Counted from the first letter of the stretch, positions 42,383-51,272 are shown. The stretch: 64,000 bases of DNA from Caballeronia megalochromosomata (GCA_001580565.1 LRBF01000057.1:62001-126000), one strand, 5' to 3'. Translations and numbers: made by a program. Notes: generated by a model from the sequence alone, not told the origin.

Positions 42383-42784
42383 TCAGCCGTTCGCGATCGC
42401 CTCGAGCGCCACGCGCGCGAGAAAACCGCTGCGCGTCTCGTGGCGCGCTTCGACGTAGCTGTCGATCTTGTGCAGCACGAATCGCGGAAGGCTGATGTTG
42501 ATCCGCTCCGGGCGGGAATCGAGCTTGGAGAGATCCACTTCGACGTAGGCCCAGATTGCGCCGGCGTAGTCGGGATTGGGAATCAGATCCCCGATCGGAG
42601 AAGGCACCAGGGAAACGTCCAGGCCATCCTCGATAAGGATCGAGACGTGGCTGTAAATCGCTTCCCTCGTATTCTTCATTGCCTCGTCGACCGTATCTCC
42701 TGCGGAGAAAACGCCTGGGATATCGGGCACGGTCACCCCGTAGCAACTATCGGGATCCTTGTGAATAGCGACAGGGAATTCCAC
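42383..42784 (-). CDS. hicB: HicB-type antitoxin
   Basis: 133 residues from a GTG with GGAG eight bases upstream. The N-terminal half is the partly degraded RNase-H-like HicB fold (VEFPVAIHKDPDSCYGVTVPDIPGVFSAGDTVDEAMKNTREAIYSHVSILIEDG). The C-terminal part (ERINISLPRFVLHKIDSYVEARHETRSGFLARVALEAI) is a ribbon-helix-helix DNA-binding domain for autoregulation. It follows hicA by 13 bases on the same strand. Confidence 0.9.
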   Translation of the reverse strand: MEFPVAIHKDPDSCYGVTVPDIPGVFSAGDTVDEAMKNTREAIYSHVSILIEDGLDVSLVPSPIGDLIPNPDYAGAIWAYVEVDLSKLDSRPERINISLPRFVLHKIDSYVEARHETRSGFLARVALEAIANG

Positions 42785-42797
42785 TTTCGAATCTCCG

Positions 42798-42998
42798 TTA
42801 GGAAGAGTACAGCCGGTTGAGCATACCGGCGGTTTTGAGGACGCTCCGAACCGTTCCAATGGAAAGGTCCTTGCGCGGGTGAGGTACCGTGACCAGTCTG
42901 GTACTCCCGCGACGTTTGAAATGGTGGTGACTGCCGACGATTCGGTCCAACTGCCATCCGTCATCCAGAAGCATTCGTATCAAGCGCGATGAATCCAT
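42798..42998 (-). CDS. hicA: HicA-type mRNA interferase toxin
   Basis: 66 residues, the usual HicA size: MDSSRLIRMLLDDGWQLDRIVGSHHHFKRRGSTRLVTVPHPRKDLSIGTVRSVLKTAGM. The double-stranded-RNA-binding-like fold and the active-site His in GSHHHF are intact. The start chosen gives the family N-terminus; an in-frame Met 12 codons earlier is possible. Gene order toxin then antitoxin is typical of hicAB. Confidence 0.9.
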   Translation of the reverse strand: MDSSRLIRMLLDDGWQLDRIVGSHHHFKRRGSTRLVTVPHPRKDLSIGTVRSVLKTAGMLNRLYSS

Positions 42999-43111
42999 CT
43001 CGTCTCCGAATGCTGCGTGTGTAGCTTTACACACGCAGCAGTGATCTTCAAGACGAAAACGTTACGATTCAACGCGGCGCACGAACATTCAGCCAAACGG
43101 CCAACGCCAAC

Positions 43112-43147
43112 AAAAAAGCGCGGCGCCGTAACCGGCAACCGCGCTTT
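43112..43147 (-). terminator. Terminator of the ABC transporter operon
   Basis: AAAGCGCGG (43115-43123) and CCGCGCTTT (43139-43147) are inverted arms. On the minus strand they run into six T residues, 25 bases past the ATPase stop. Confidence 0.75.
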
Positions 43148-43171
43148 CGAATCAAACCAAACCCAAACCGC

Positions 43172-44527
43172 TCAGGCCTCCACATCCTCCAGGCTCAGCA
43201 TTTCCGTCTGGTCGTTATACGAGAAGATCTCGCCATAACGCCCCCAGTCGATGATCGCATCGAGCGTCTCCTGCGCGGCCTTGTCGGAGAGAAAGTCCTC
43301 CAGTTCCTGCTCGAAGCGCACGCGCGGCGCGCGATGGCCCGGCCGCTCGTTCAGCACCTTCTTGATCCGCGCGGCCAGCGGCACATGCCGCAGCAGATGT
43401 TCCGCGAACATCATCTTGCGCTCCTGCGTGCCGAACTCCGCGAACACGCGCGCCTGCGGCGTGAGAAAGATGTCGCCTTCGCGCACATCGGCGAAACCCA
43501 GATGCTGCAGCACTTCCGCGACCGGAAACAGGTCATCGACCTCGAGATGCAGCGTGCGCGCGATTTCCGGCATGTCCGCGCGGCCGTGATACGGTTCGGC
43601 CGCGAGCGTTTCGATGAGACCCGCCATCAGGTTGGTCGAGACCGACGGCAGCCAGGTGCCCAGTTCGAGGCCCTTCTTCTTCGCTTCGTCCATCTGACGC
43701 GCGGTCATCTTCGCGTAGATATCGTCGACGAGACGCCGGAACGCGGGGTCCAGACGATTGCGCGGATGCTTGAACGGCACCTTGATTTCGGCCATCACGC
43801 GCCCCGGATTCGACGACAGCACGAGGATGCGGTCGCACATGAACACCGCTTCCTCGATGTTATGCGTGACGATCAGCACCGATTTGATGGGCATGCGCCC
43901 TTGCGTCCAGAGATCGAGCAGATCAGTGCGCAGGTTTTCGGCGGTCAGCACGTCGAGTGCGGAAAACGGCTCGTCCATGAGCAGAAGCGTCGGATCGACG
44001 ACGAGCGCCCGCGCGAAACCCACGCGCTGGCGCATGCCGCCCGACAGTTCGCGGGGATACGCGTTCTCGAAGCCGTCGAGACCGATCAGGTCGATCGCGG
44101 CCAGCGCGCGTTCGCGACGCTCGCGCGCGCCCACGCCCTGCGCCTCCAGACCGGCCTCCACGTTCTGCATCACGGTCAGCCACGGAAACAGCGCGAACGT
44201 CTGGAACACCATCGCGACGCCCTTCGCGGGTCCGCTCAAGGGCTTGTCCAGATAGGTCACTTCCCCGGCCGTCGGCTCGATCAGCCCGGCGATGATGCGC
44301 AACAGCGTCGACTTGCCCGAGCCCGAGCGCCCGAGCAATCCGACAATCTCCCCTTCGCGCAGCGCGAGGTTCGCATCGTCGAGCACGAGCAGCTCGCCTT
44401 GGGTCTTGTTGAAGCCGCGGCTCACGTTCGCGACGCGCAGGATCTCCGCGCCCAGTCGCGGCGGCGTACCTTGCGGGCGCTGGAAGCCAGGCGCCCCGGA
44501 CGTCTGCGAATATTTCAGGTTCTGCAT
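43172..44527 (-). CDS. ABC transporter ATPase with C-terminal AAA-associated domain (nitrate/sulfonate/taurine type)
   Basis: 451 residues. The first 260 are an ABC ATPase: Walker A GLLGRSGSGKSTLLR, Q-loop VFQTFALFPWLT, signature ELSGGMRQRVGFARAL, Walker B LLLMDEPFSALD, switch THNIEEAV. The remaining 190 (QMDEAKKKGLELGTWLPSVSTNLMAGLIETLAAEPYHGRADMPEIA...) form the AAA-associated C-terminal domain seen in a subset of these ATPases. It pairs with the fused permease whose stop is 12 bases upstream. A binding-protein gene is not seen in the immediate neighbourhood. Confidence 0.9.
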   Translation of the reverse strand: MQNLKYSQTSGAPGFQRPQGTPPRLGAEILRVANVSRGFNKTQGELLVLDDANLALREGEIVGLLGRSGSGKSTLLRIIAGLIEPTAGEVTYLDKPLSGPAKGVAMVFQTFALFPWLTVMQNVEAGLEAQGVGARERRERALAAIDLIGLDGFENAYPRELSGGMRQRVGFARALVVDPTLLLMDEPFSALDVLTAENLRTDLLDLWTQGRMPIKSVLIVTHNIEEAVFMCDRILVLSSNPGRVMAEIKVPFKHPRNRLDPAFRRLVDDIYAKMTARQMDEAKKKGLELGTWLPSVSTNLMAGLIETLAAEPYHGRADMPEIARTLHLEVDDLFPVAEVLQHLGFADVREGDIFLTPQARVFAEFGTQERKMMFAEHLLRHVPLAARIKKVLNERPGHRAPRVRFEQELEDFLSDKAAQETLDAIIDWGRYGEIFSYNDQTEMLSLEDVEA

Positions 44528-44539
44528 CGGAACTCGTCC

Positions 44540-46303
44540 TCAATCCAGCCGGAGTCTTGCTTCGGCGTAGGCGTATAGGGGGCGCCACAACAGTCGGTTG
44601 AACAGCGTGACGAACAGAGACATCACGGCGATGCCGAGAATGATTTTGGGGTAGTCACCCGCGGCGGTCGTCTGGGCGATGTACGCGCCGAGGCCGTGCG
44701 CCACGACTTCCGTCTTCCCCCATGACACCGCTTCCGCGACGATGCTGGCGTTCCACGCGCCGCCCGAAGCCGTGATCGCGCCCGTTATGTAGTAAGGAAA
44801 GATGCCCGGCAGCATGCACTTCTTCCACCACTGCCAGCCGCGGATCTGAAAATTGCTCGCGGCCTCGCGATAATCGTTCGGATAGGAAGACGCCCCCGCG
44901 ACCACGTTGAAGAGGATATACCACTGCGTGCCGAGCACGATGAGCGGCGACAGCCAGATATCCGGGTTCAGGTTGAAGCGCACGATCACCACGACGAACA
45001 CCGGGAACAGCAGGTTTGCCGGGAATGCGGCGAGGAACTGCGCGAGCGGCTGAACCTTCTCGGAAAGCGCCGGACGCAGGCCGATCAACACGCCGATGGG
45101 CACCCACACCACCGATGCGAGCGCGATCAGCACCACCACGCGCACGAGCGTGATGAAGCCGAGCACGAACACATGGCCGACTTCGCCCCAGGTGACGCCC
45201 GTCGAGACGAACGACGCGACCTTCCACACGACGAACACCGTGATCAGCACGACGACCGTGCCCCACGCAATATCGCCCGTGCGCGTGGACGGCACTTTCG
45301 CGCGCAGCGGCAAGCCCACGTTTTCCAGCGCGCCCTGCAGCGACGGCAGCTTGATCGGCACACGCGCCGCCTTCGCGAGAATCCAGCCCGCCGGCACGAG
45401 CAGACGGTGAATCAGGCGCGTGCGGCGGATCAGATCGAGCAGCCATGAAGACGGCTCATCGCCCGAGCTCGTGTTCTCCATGCGGAACTTGTCGGCCCAC
45501 GCGACGAGCGGGCGGAACATCAACTGGTCGTAGGCCAGGATGACGATGGTCATCGCGAGGATCACCCAGCCGATCGCGGCAAGATTACGCTCGCCGATGG
45601 CGGCGGCCAGATACGCACCGATGCCCGGCAGCACGATCGTGCGGTTGCCGACCGTGATCGCCTCGGACGCGACGACGAAGAACCAGCCGCCCGACATCGA
45701 CATCATCATGTTCCAGATGAGGCCCGGCATCGAGAACGGCACTTCGAGCTTCCAGAAGCGCTGCCAGTTGGTGAGCTGAAAGCCGCGCGAGACTTCGTCC
45801 AGATCGCGCGGCACCGTGCGCAGCGACTGGTAGAAGCTGAACGTCATGTTCCACGCCTGGCTCGTGAAGATCGCGAAGATCGCCGCGCATTCGGCGCCGA
45901 TCACGCGCCCCGGGAACATCGCCAGGAAAAACGTGACCGTGAATGAGATGTAGCCCAGCACCGGCACCGACTGGAGGATGTCGAGAATCGGCACGAGCAC
46001 GATCGACGCGCGCCGGCTTTTCGCCGCGAGCGTGCCGTAGATCAGCGTGAAGATGAGCGACGCGACCATCGCCAGCAGCATGCGCAAGGTGGTGCGCAAC
46101 GCGTATTCCGGCAGATTGGCAGGGTCGAGCGAGATCGCCTGGGTCTGCAGGGTCGAAATCGGCGCGAGGGTCTCGTGAAAACCGACAGCGGCGAGCGCGA
46201 TGATGCAGATGATCATCGGGAAGGCGACGAAATCCCAGCGGTTGGGCAGGACCCGCCAGGCCGACGCATTCGCCGTGCGATTCAGATTGAAGCCAAATTC
46301 CAT
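44540..46303 (-). CDS. Fused double ABC permease (two BPD_transp domains)
   Basis: 587 residues holding two complete inner-membrane permease domains in one chain. Each has about six helices and a cytoplasmic EAA-type loop: one near DEVSRGFQLTNWQRFWKLEVPFSMPGLIW and one near YREAASNFQIRGWQWWKKCMLPGIFPYYITG. Normal permeases of this family are about 260 residues and dimerise; here the dimer is pre-fused. The ATG before EFGFNLNRT has an AGGG-like site and begins at the first helix. Paired with the ATPase behind it. The substrate, an oxyanion or sulfonate by family, is a guess. Confidence 0.9.
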   Translation of the reverse strand: MEFGFNLNRTANASAWRVLPNRWDFVAFPMIICIIALAAVGFHETLAPISTLQTQAISLDPANLPEYALRTTLRMLLAMVASLIFTLIYGTLAAKSRRASIVLVPILDILQSVPVLGYISFTVTFFLAMFPGRVIGAECAAIFAIFTSQAWNMTFSFYQSLRTVPRDLDEVSRGFQLTNWQRFWKLEVPFSMPGLIWNMMMSMSGGWFFVVASEAITVGNRTIVLPGIGAYLAAAIGERNLAAIGWVILAMTIVILAYDQLMFRPLVAWADKFRMENTSSGDEPSSWLLDLIRRTRLIHRLLVPAGWILAKAARVPIKLPSLQGALENVGLPLRAKVPSTRTGDIAWGTVVVLITVFVVWKVASFVSTGVTWGEVGHVFVLGFITLVRVVVLIALASVVWVPIGVLIGLRPALSEKVQPLAQFLAAFPANLLFPVFVVVIVRFNLNPDIWLSPLIVLGTQWYILFNVVAGASSYPNDYREAASNFQIRGWQWWKKCMLPGIFPYYITGAITASGGAWNASIVAEAVSWGKTEVVAHGLGAYIAQTTAAGDYPKIILGIAVMSLFVTLFNRLLWRPLYAYAEARLRLD

Positions 46304-47033
46304 GCAAGGCCCTCCCCGTAAGGCTTTGTTCCGACCGCGCGAGCGCGGGATGTTGCTTGAGACGGCCAGCGCGCCGTCCCGTGGGCACGAAGCCCCGGCG
46401 CGCGACGGCCTCATGCTCAACGCACGCGACCGTCAAAACGACGACACGTTCGGCACGGTTGACGGCACCAGCCAGTCGCCGCGTCAGACGAACCCCGCGC
46501 TGAACCGAGCGACACTACACCAACCAATGTGACAGGCACAACCTTCATGCGGTCAGGCGCGCCATTCCTGCGATGTTTCTGTTGCTCTTCGGCACGGCAC
46601 GGGCAAAATGAAGGGGCAGCGCGCTTCGAACGCGCCCGGTGCCAGTGTGCTGTTGCTTCCTTTCAGTCTGGCTGCACTAAACCCGAATCAGACGGCCGGG
46701 GGAGCAGCGCTTTTGCGCGGCGCGCATCCGTTATGTTGGATGCACGTCGCACGCCGCAACAAGGCGCTTGATGGGCGGCAAAAAACATCGTCCAATCTTG
46801 GCTTATCACGAACAATAATTTGAGCGCCAATGCGATGCGAGACGCCAGATCCGAGCCGGAAAACCGCCTGAGCCACGCCAGCCACCCCATTGCGGGCGAA
46901 AGCCGCGAAGCGGCAGACATGACGCGCTGCAAGCCGCGCACCCGCCTTGCCCGCGTCGCGCATGCCGCACCGCTCGCGCGGTGCGGTGTGTTCGGCCTGC
47001 GCACGGCGTGAACGTCCCTTGCGCCCGAGATCG
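46304..47033. other. Long gene-free stretch
   Basis: About 730 bases between the divergent permease and diguanylate cyclase genes. Several short open frames exist on both strands but none has a ribosome site plus protein-like composition. No repeats, tRNA or clear hairpin-plus-T terminator seen. It may hold degenerate DNA or a small RNA that I cannot recognise. Confidence 0.4.
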
Positions 47034-48719
47034 ATGAACAAGCTCATCCTGCACCGTGTGATCGCGACGCTCGGCCTCGCGGCGCTCGCCTTCGCGTGCT
47101 GGATTGCCGCCGGCTTGTTGTCGGACCGAATGGTACAACAGGAGATGACGGCGACGGTGCGCACCGAGCGCCAGATGGCGGCGTCGATCGTCGACAACAT
47201 GGCGCAGATCATCGCGAGCGACCTGGCGATGTCGCGCGCCATTCCCGCCACGCTCGCGCAGATGGACCTCACGCAACGGGCGCTGTCGGAGTCGCGGAAT
47301 TATGCCTCGAACCCGGCCGGGACGGAACTCGAACGCCGCACCGACTGGACGGCGCGCCCCGCGCTCGCCAACGTGAATCACTTCCTGCACGACGCCCAGG
47401 GCTTTTCGGGCCTCGATTCCATTTGGCTCGTCAACGACAGGGGTTTCTGCATCGCGTCGAGCAACGCGGCCGAGGACGACAGCTTCATCGGCTACGACAT
47501 GAGCGGGCGCGGCTATGTGGCGCGCGCGCTGCTCGGCGGCTTCGTCGAGATGTACGGCGTCGGGCGTCTTTCCGGCGAGCCGGGCATCTTCATCGCGGCG
47601 CCGGCCTACGACGACGGCATTCTGGTCGGCGCGGTGATCGCGAAGGTGAGCATCGACCGGCTGCGGCACTGGGTCTCGCGTGCCGGCACGTTCGTGACCG
47701 ACGAGAACGGCGTCGTCGTGATGGCGCACGACGGCCGGCTCGAATACGAAGCGATGCCCAATGCGCCCGTCGCGCGCATGACTGAACGCGAGCGCATCGA
47801 GCATTATCGGCGGGAGTCGTTTCCGGAGTTGCGCGTGTCGCACATCGGCGAACAGATGCGCGCCTCCGAGCACTGGCTCGCGCCCGCGCTCGCGCAGACC
47901 TTCTACGCCGCGAACGGCAGCAACGTGCCCTCGCTCTACGATGAACGCACCGGCCTCAATTCGGGGCTTTCGGCGCATATCGTCCATCCGCTCACTAGCT
48001 GGCCCGAGATCAGCCGCAATCACAGCCGCGACCGCTTCCTCGTTTTCCTGACGATGCTCGGCGTCGTCACGCTCGCGATCGTGATTGCCACGTCCTACTC
48101 GCGCGAGCGGCGCCTGCACCGCGCGACGCGCGATCTCGCCGAGCAGTTGCAATCGGCCAATACGCTGCTTTCGGCCGAAGCGCGCCATGACGCGCTCACG
48201 GGCGCGCTCTCCCGGCGCTATTTCCTGGACACGCTGCGTCATGAAGTGGAGCTCGCGCGCTCGGTCGGCACGCCGCTTTCGGTCGCGATCGCCGATCTCG
48301 ACCACTTCAAGCAGATCAACGACCGCTTCGGCCACGCGTCGGGCGACCGCGCGCTCGAGCATTTCGTCGAGGTGTGCCGGGCGCAGCTTCGTCCGAGCGA
48401 TGCGATCGGCCGGCTCGGCGGCGAGGAATTCGGCATCCTGCTGCCGCAAACCTCGCTCGCCGATGCGCAAGCGGTGCTGGAGCGTCTGAGGAAGCGCTTC
48501 CACCATGAGCACTGCGCGCATCTGCCGGACGACGCGGTGCTGTCGGTGTCCATCGGCATCACGGAGCTCGCGCCGGACGACGCGCTCGAATGGATTCTCT
48601 CGCGCGCCGACCTCGCCCTCTACGAGGCGAAATCGCGCGGGCGCGACCGCAGCGAAGTGCGCCCCGCCGATCCCGGCTCGTCCACGCGGCACCCGGAAGA
48701 CACGCTCGCGGGAAAGTAA
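47034..48719 (+). CDS. Membrane diguanylate cyclase with dCache-like sensor
   Basis: 561 residues. The first membrane helix is at about 9-30 (VIATLGLAALAFACWIAAGLL). A periplasmic dCache domain like that of DctB follows (NVNHFLHDAQGFSGLDSIWLVNDRGFCIASSN, GYDMSGRGYVARAL, EPGIFIAAPAYDDG, VGAVIAKVSID, FVTDENGVVVMAHDG). A second helix lies near 345-365 (FLVFLTMLGVVTLAIVIATSY), then the GGDEF domain with intact RLGGEEFGILLPQ. An RPSD motif five residues before GGEEF is a canonical product-inhibition I-site. It therefore should make c-di-GMP under feedback control. Confidence 0.9.
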   Translation: MNKLILHRVIATLGLAALAFACWIAAGLLSDRMVQQEMTATVRTERQMAASIVDNMAQIIASDLAMSRAIPATLAQMDLTQRALSESRNYASNPAGTELERRTDWTARPALANVNHFLHDAQGFSGLDSIWLVNDRGFCIASSNAAEDDSFIGYDMSGRGYVARALLGGFVEMYGVGRLSGEPGIFIAAPAYDDGILVGAVIAKVSIDRLRHWVSRAGTFVTDENGVVVMAHDGRLEYEAMPNAPVARMTERERIEHYRRESFPELRVSHIGEQMRASEHWLAPALAQTFYAANGSNVPSLYDERTGLNSGLSAHIVHPLTSWPEISRNHSRDRFLVFLTMLGVVTLAIVIATSYSRERRLHRATRDLAEQLQSANTLLSAEARHDALTGALSRRYFLDTLRHEVELARSVGTPLSVAIADLDHFKQINDRFGHASGDRALEHFVEVCRAQLRPSDAIGRLGGEEFGILLPQTSLADAQAVLERLRKRFHHEHCAHLPDDAVLSVSIGITELAPDDALEWILSRADLALYEAKSRGRDRSEVRPADPGSSTRHPEDTLAGK

Positions 48720-48830
48720 GCGGCACGCCGGGTCATCGCACGGTCATGCGCATGTCGGGACGCGCACGCATCGCGCAGGTATCATCGATATTCGAAATCG
48801 AATGCCGCTGGCGTGAATCGGGAGAATTGC

Positions 48831-49094
48831 ATGAAGGGAAATCTGGTCATCGTGTGCCGGGATCAGGACGCAGAAACGTTCGACCACCTGCTCGCCGAGT
48901 ACGGCTCGTTTCAGACGCGGCTTTCGTCGACGACGTGGTTCCTGAAGATCGATCTCGCGCCCGAAGTGATTCAGGAGGAGATTCTCTCGCGCCTCGGCAA
49001 ATACACGACGCACTACATCTTCGAGGCATCGACGGTGACGTACAACACGGTGGACAGCGAAGCGGCGTCGGCGCTCGATACCCTCTTCGACTGA
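48831..49094 (+). CDS. Small protein, possibly Cas2/SinR-like fold
   Basis: 87 residues: KGNLVIVCRDQDAETFDHLLAEYGSFQTRLSSTTWFLKIDLAPEVIQEEILSRLGKYTTHYIFEASTVTYNTVDSEAASALDTLFD. A CGGGAG ribosome site is close before the ATG. The order strand, helix (..LLAEYGSFQTRLSSTTWFL), strand, helix (EVIQEEILSRLG), strand (HYIFEA) resembles the ferredoxin-like fold of Cas2 and SinR-type small proteins. There are no cas genes nearby and no obvious catalytic Asp pair, so a CRISPR role is not implied. Family not identified with certainty. Confidence 0.55.
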   Translation: MKGNLVIVCRDQDAETFDHLLAEYGSFQTRLSSTTWFLKIDLAPEVIQEEILSRLGKYTTHYIFEASTVTYNTVDSEAASALDTLFD

Positions 49095-49125
49095 CGACGC
49101 GCCGCTTACGCGGCCAAGCGCGCCG

Positions 49126-50466
49126 TTACAGCACGCGCTCCTCGTGCTGGGGGCCGGCGCGGCGCTCTTCCACCGGCCGCGAGGCGATGTCGAACGGAAA
49201 GGTCATCGCCACCTGCAAACCGCCTTCAGCACGATTGCCGACCTCGCACTCGCCGCCCACGCGCCGCGCGAGCCGCTCGACGATGGCAAGTCCGAGCCCG
49301 CTATGGCCACTGCCGCCGCGCGCCGGATCCAGCCGCACGAACGGCCGGCTCGCCTTGATGAGATCCTCAGGCGCAATGCCCTTGCCGTGATCGGACACCG
49401 ACAGCACCCAGCCCTTCGATTCCCGCCGCGTCTCGATGACGACCGGCGGCGCGCCGTACGCATGCGCGTTGTCCAGCAGGTTCGACAGCAGCCGGTCCAG
49501 CGTGGCCGCGGGCAACGCGAAAGCCGGCCCGGCCTCGAGTTTCAGGCGGATCGGCTGTGCGCCCGGCGACACCGCGCGATACGCCCGCGCGATACGCTCG
49601 CATTGCTCGTCGACGGGAACCGGCTCGCTGCCGTCCGGACGGTCGTGCGCGAACACGAGGAATTGATCGACGATATGCGCCATTGAATCGACGTCGCGCA
49701 CGACGCCGTCGCGCATTTTCTCGTCGTCCATCATTTCGGCGCGCAGGCGCAAGCGCGCGAGCGGCGTCTTCAGATCATGCGCGACGCCCGCGAGCATCAC
49801 GGCGCGGTCGCTCTCGGTCTGGGAAACCTCGCGGACCATCTGATTGAAACCGTGCGTCAACTGCCGCAACTCGCGCGGGCCGCGCTCGGGCACCGGCGGC
49901 GTCGGCTGGCCGCGCCCGAAGCGCCCGACCGCCTGCGCGAGCGAGCGCAGCGGATATTGCAGTTGCCACGCGCCGAAGAGCGCAGCCAGCACGGCCGTCG
50001 AGAAGATCAGCGCGAGCCACACGAGCATGCGGTCGCGCGAGCGCGGCGGGCGCAGCGGCTGCACCGGCACGACGACCCACCCAGTGTCTTTCACGCCATG
50101 CACCCACACGCTCGGCGGGCCGCCAGGCTCGCTCAGGCGGACATCGGTGCCGTCGGGCAGACGGTCCTTCAGGTCCTCGACGAAACGCTGCAGCGGAGGC
50201 GGCATGTTCTCGTCGGGCTGCCTCGGCACCTCCGGACTCGCGAGCGGGACTACGCGCACGCGCGGCGGCAAGGGTTGATCGGGGGTGTTGGCGACGTGCT
50301 GACGGACCGCCTCGACGAGGAAAACGGCCTCCTCGACGGCGAAGCGCGTCTGCACGTTGTCCCGCTCGAAGCGGATGATCGCGAACCACGCGACATGCGA
50401 CAGCACCAGCATGCCGATGACGATGACGACCAGCCGGCCGAACAGCGTGTCAATTGCCCGGCGCAT
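49126..50466 (-). CDS. Sensor histidine kinase of an OmpR-type two-component system (EnvZ/CpxA-like)
   Basis: 446 residues. Membrane helix 1 at about 10-32, a periplasmic region of about 120 residues rich in Pro (TPDQPLPPRVRVVPL), membrane helix 2 near 148-168, and HAMP (WQLQYPLRSLAQAVGRFGRG). HisKA has the phospho-acceptor His in MLAGVAHDLKTPLARLRLRAEMM. The HATPase has LSNLLDNAHAYG (N box), VSDHGKGI (G1) and GHSGLGLAIVERLA (G2). All catalytic motifs are intact. Its start overlaps the response-regulator stop by 17 bases. Confidence 0.9.
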   Translation of the reverse strand: MRRAIDTLFGRLVVIVIGMLVLSHVAWFAIIRFERDNVQTRFAVEEAVFLVEAVRQHVANTPDQPLPPRVRVVPLASPEVPRQPDENMPPPLQRFVEDLKDRLPDGTDVRLSEPGGPPSVWVHGVKDTGWVVVPVQPLRPPRSRDRMLVWLALIFSTAVLAALFGAWQLQYPLRSLAQAVGRFGRGQPTPPVPERGPRELRQLTHGFNQMVREVSQTESDRAVMLAGVAHDLKTPLARLRLRAEMMDDEKMRDGVVRDVDSMAHIVDQFLVFAHDRPDGSEPVPVDEQCERIARAYRAVSPGAQPIRLKLEAGPAFALPAATLDRLLSNLLDNAHAYGAPPVVIETRRESKGWVLSVSDHGKGIAPEDLIKASRPFVRLDPARGGSGHSGLGLAIVERLARRVGGECEVGNRAEGGLQVAMTFPFDIASRPVEERRAGPQHEERVL

Positions 50467-51172
50467 TTTGACCGCCGTCCGGCACGAACACGTAACCGCG
50501 TCCCCGCACCGTCTGAATGAAGCGCGGCGCCGACGGATCGGTCTCCAGGATGCGGCGCAGGCGCCACACCTGCACGTCGATGCCGCGGTCGGTGCCGTCG
50601 TATTCCGGACCGTGCAGCAGTTCGAGCAGGCGCTCGCGCGTGAGTGTGCGCATCGGGTTGTTCACGAAAATCTTGAGAAGCGCGAATTCGCTGCCGGACA
50701 GCGTGAGCGGCTTGTCGTCCTGTTGCAGCGTGCGCGACTGGAAATCCAGCCGGAAGCGGCCGAACGAATACGGCTCGCGCTGCTCGGGCGCGGCCGAGGG
50801 AATGGTGCGGCGGCGGCGCAGCACGGCCTGGACGCGCGCAAGCAGTTCGCGCGGATTGAACGGCTTGCCGAGGTAATCGTCCGCGCCCAGCTCCAGGCCG
50901 ACGATACGGTCCACGTCGTCCGCGCGCGCGGTCAGCATGATGACCGGGATGTCGTCGCCGGACGCGCGCAACTGTTTGAGCGCGGTCAGCCCGTCGACGC
51001 CCGGCATCATCAGGTCGAGCACGATGAGATCGGGCCGCTCGCGCTCGATGCGGCGCTCGAGTCCACCGGCGTCATGCAGCACCGATACCTCGATGCCCTG
51101 CCGGACCAGATAGTCGCGCAGAAGGTCGCGCAGTTCGGCGTCGTCGTCGACGACAAGTATTTGCGTAGTCAT
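50450..51172 (-). CDS. OmpR-family response regulator (Cpx-like context)
   Basis: 240 residues. The receiver has ILVVDDDAELRDLLRDYL and phospho-acceptor Asp53 in LIVLDLMMPGVDG, then VIMLTARAD and GKPFNPRELLARV. The C-terminal OmpR winged helix ends FIQTVRGRGYVFVPDG. It is followed by the sensor kinase with an overlap. The gene is divergent from a Spy/CpxP-like chaperone, and the shared intergenic region carries two GTAAM-N5-GTAAC direct repeats of the CpxR type. This supports an envelope-stress role, though general OmpR-like annotation is also possible. Confidence 0.9.
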   Translation of the reverse strand: MTTQILVVDDDAELRDLLRDYLVRQGIEVSVLHDAGGLERRIERERPDLIVLDLMMPGVDGLTALKQLRASGDDIPVIMLTARADDVDRIVGLELGADDYLGKPFNPRELLARVQAVLRRRRTIPSAAPEQREPYSFGRFRLDFQSRTLQQDDKPLTLSGSEFALLKIFVNNPMRTLTRERLLELLHGPEYDGTDRGIDVQVWRLRRILETDPSAPRFIQTVRGRGYVFVPDGGQNAPGN

Positions 51173-51228
51173 GGGATGGAGTTTAGCGCGTGAGCCAGAC
51201 CTCGATTGATGACAGCCCTGCCATAAGG

Positions 51229-51243
51229 GTTACGGGGTGTTAC
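51229..51243 (-). promoter_or_regulatory. CpxR-type box 1
   Basis: On the minus strand this reads GTAAC-ACCCC-GTAAC, two direct half-sites five bases apart, the spacing of the CpxR consensus GTAAA-N5-GTAAA. It is 57 bases ahead of the response-regulator start, pointing toward that gene, which would fit autoregulation. Confidence 0.6.
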
Positions 51244-51257
51244 GACGAAAGCAGGGC

Positions 51258-51272
51258 GTAAACCGGCGTAAC
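51258..51272 (+). promoter_or_regulatory. CpxR-type box 2
   Basis: GTAAA-CCGGC-GTAAC: one base from the CpxR consensus GTAAA-N5-GTAAA, with the exact five-base spacer. It is 146 bases ahead of the Spy-like gene and on the strand facing it, opposite in orientation to box 1. Confidence 0.65.

Noticed and set aside
46806..48692. 628-codon open frame opposite the diguanylate cyclase
   Set aside because: Mirror frame of the cyclase; composition dominated by Arg, Ala and Glu with no fold.
48831..49094. Cas2 of a CRISPR system
   Set aside because: There is no cas1, other cas gene or repeat-spacer array within the window; only a loose fold resemblance remains.
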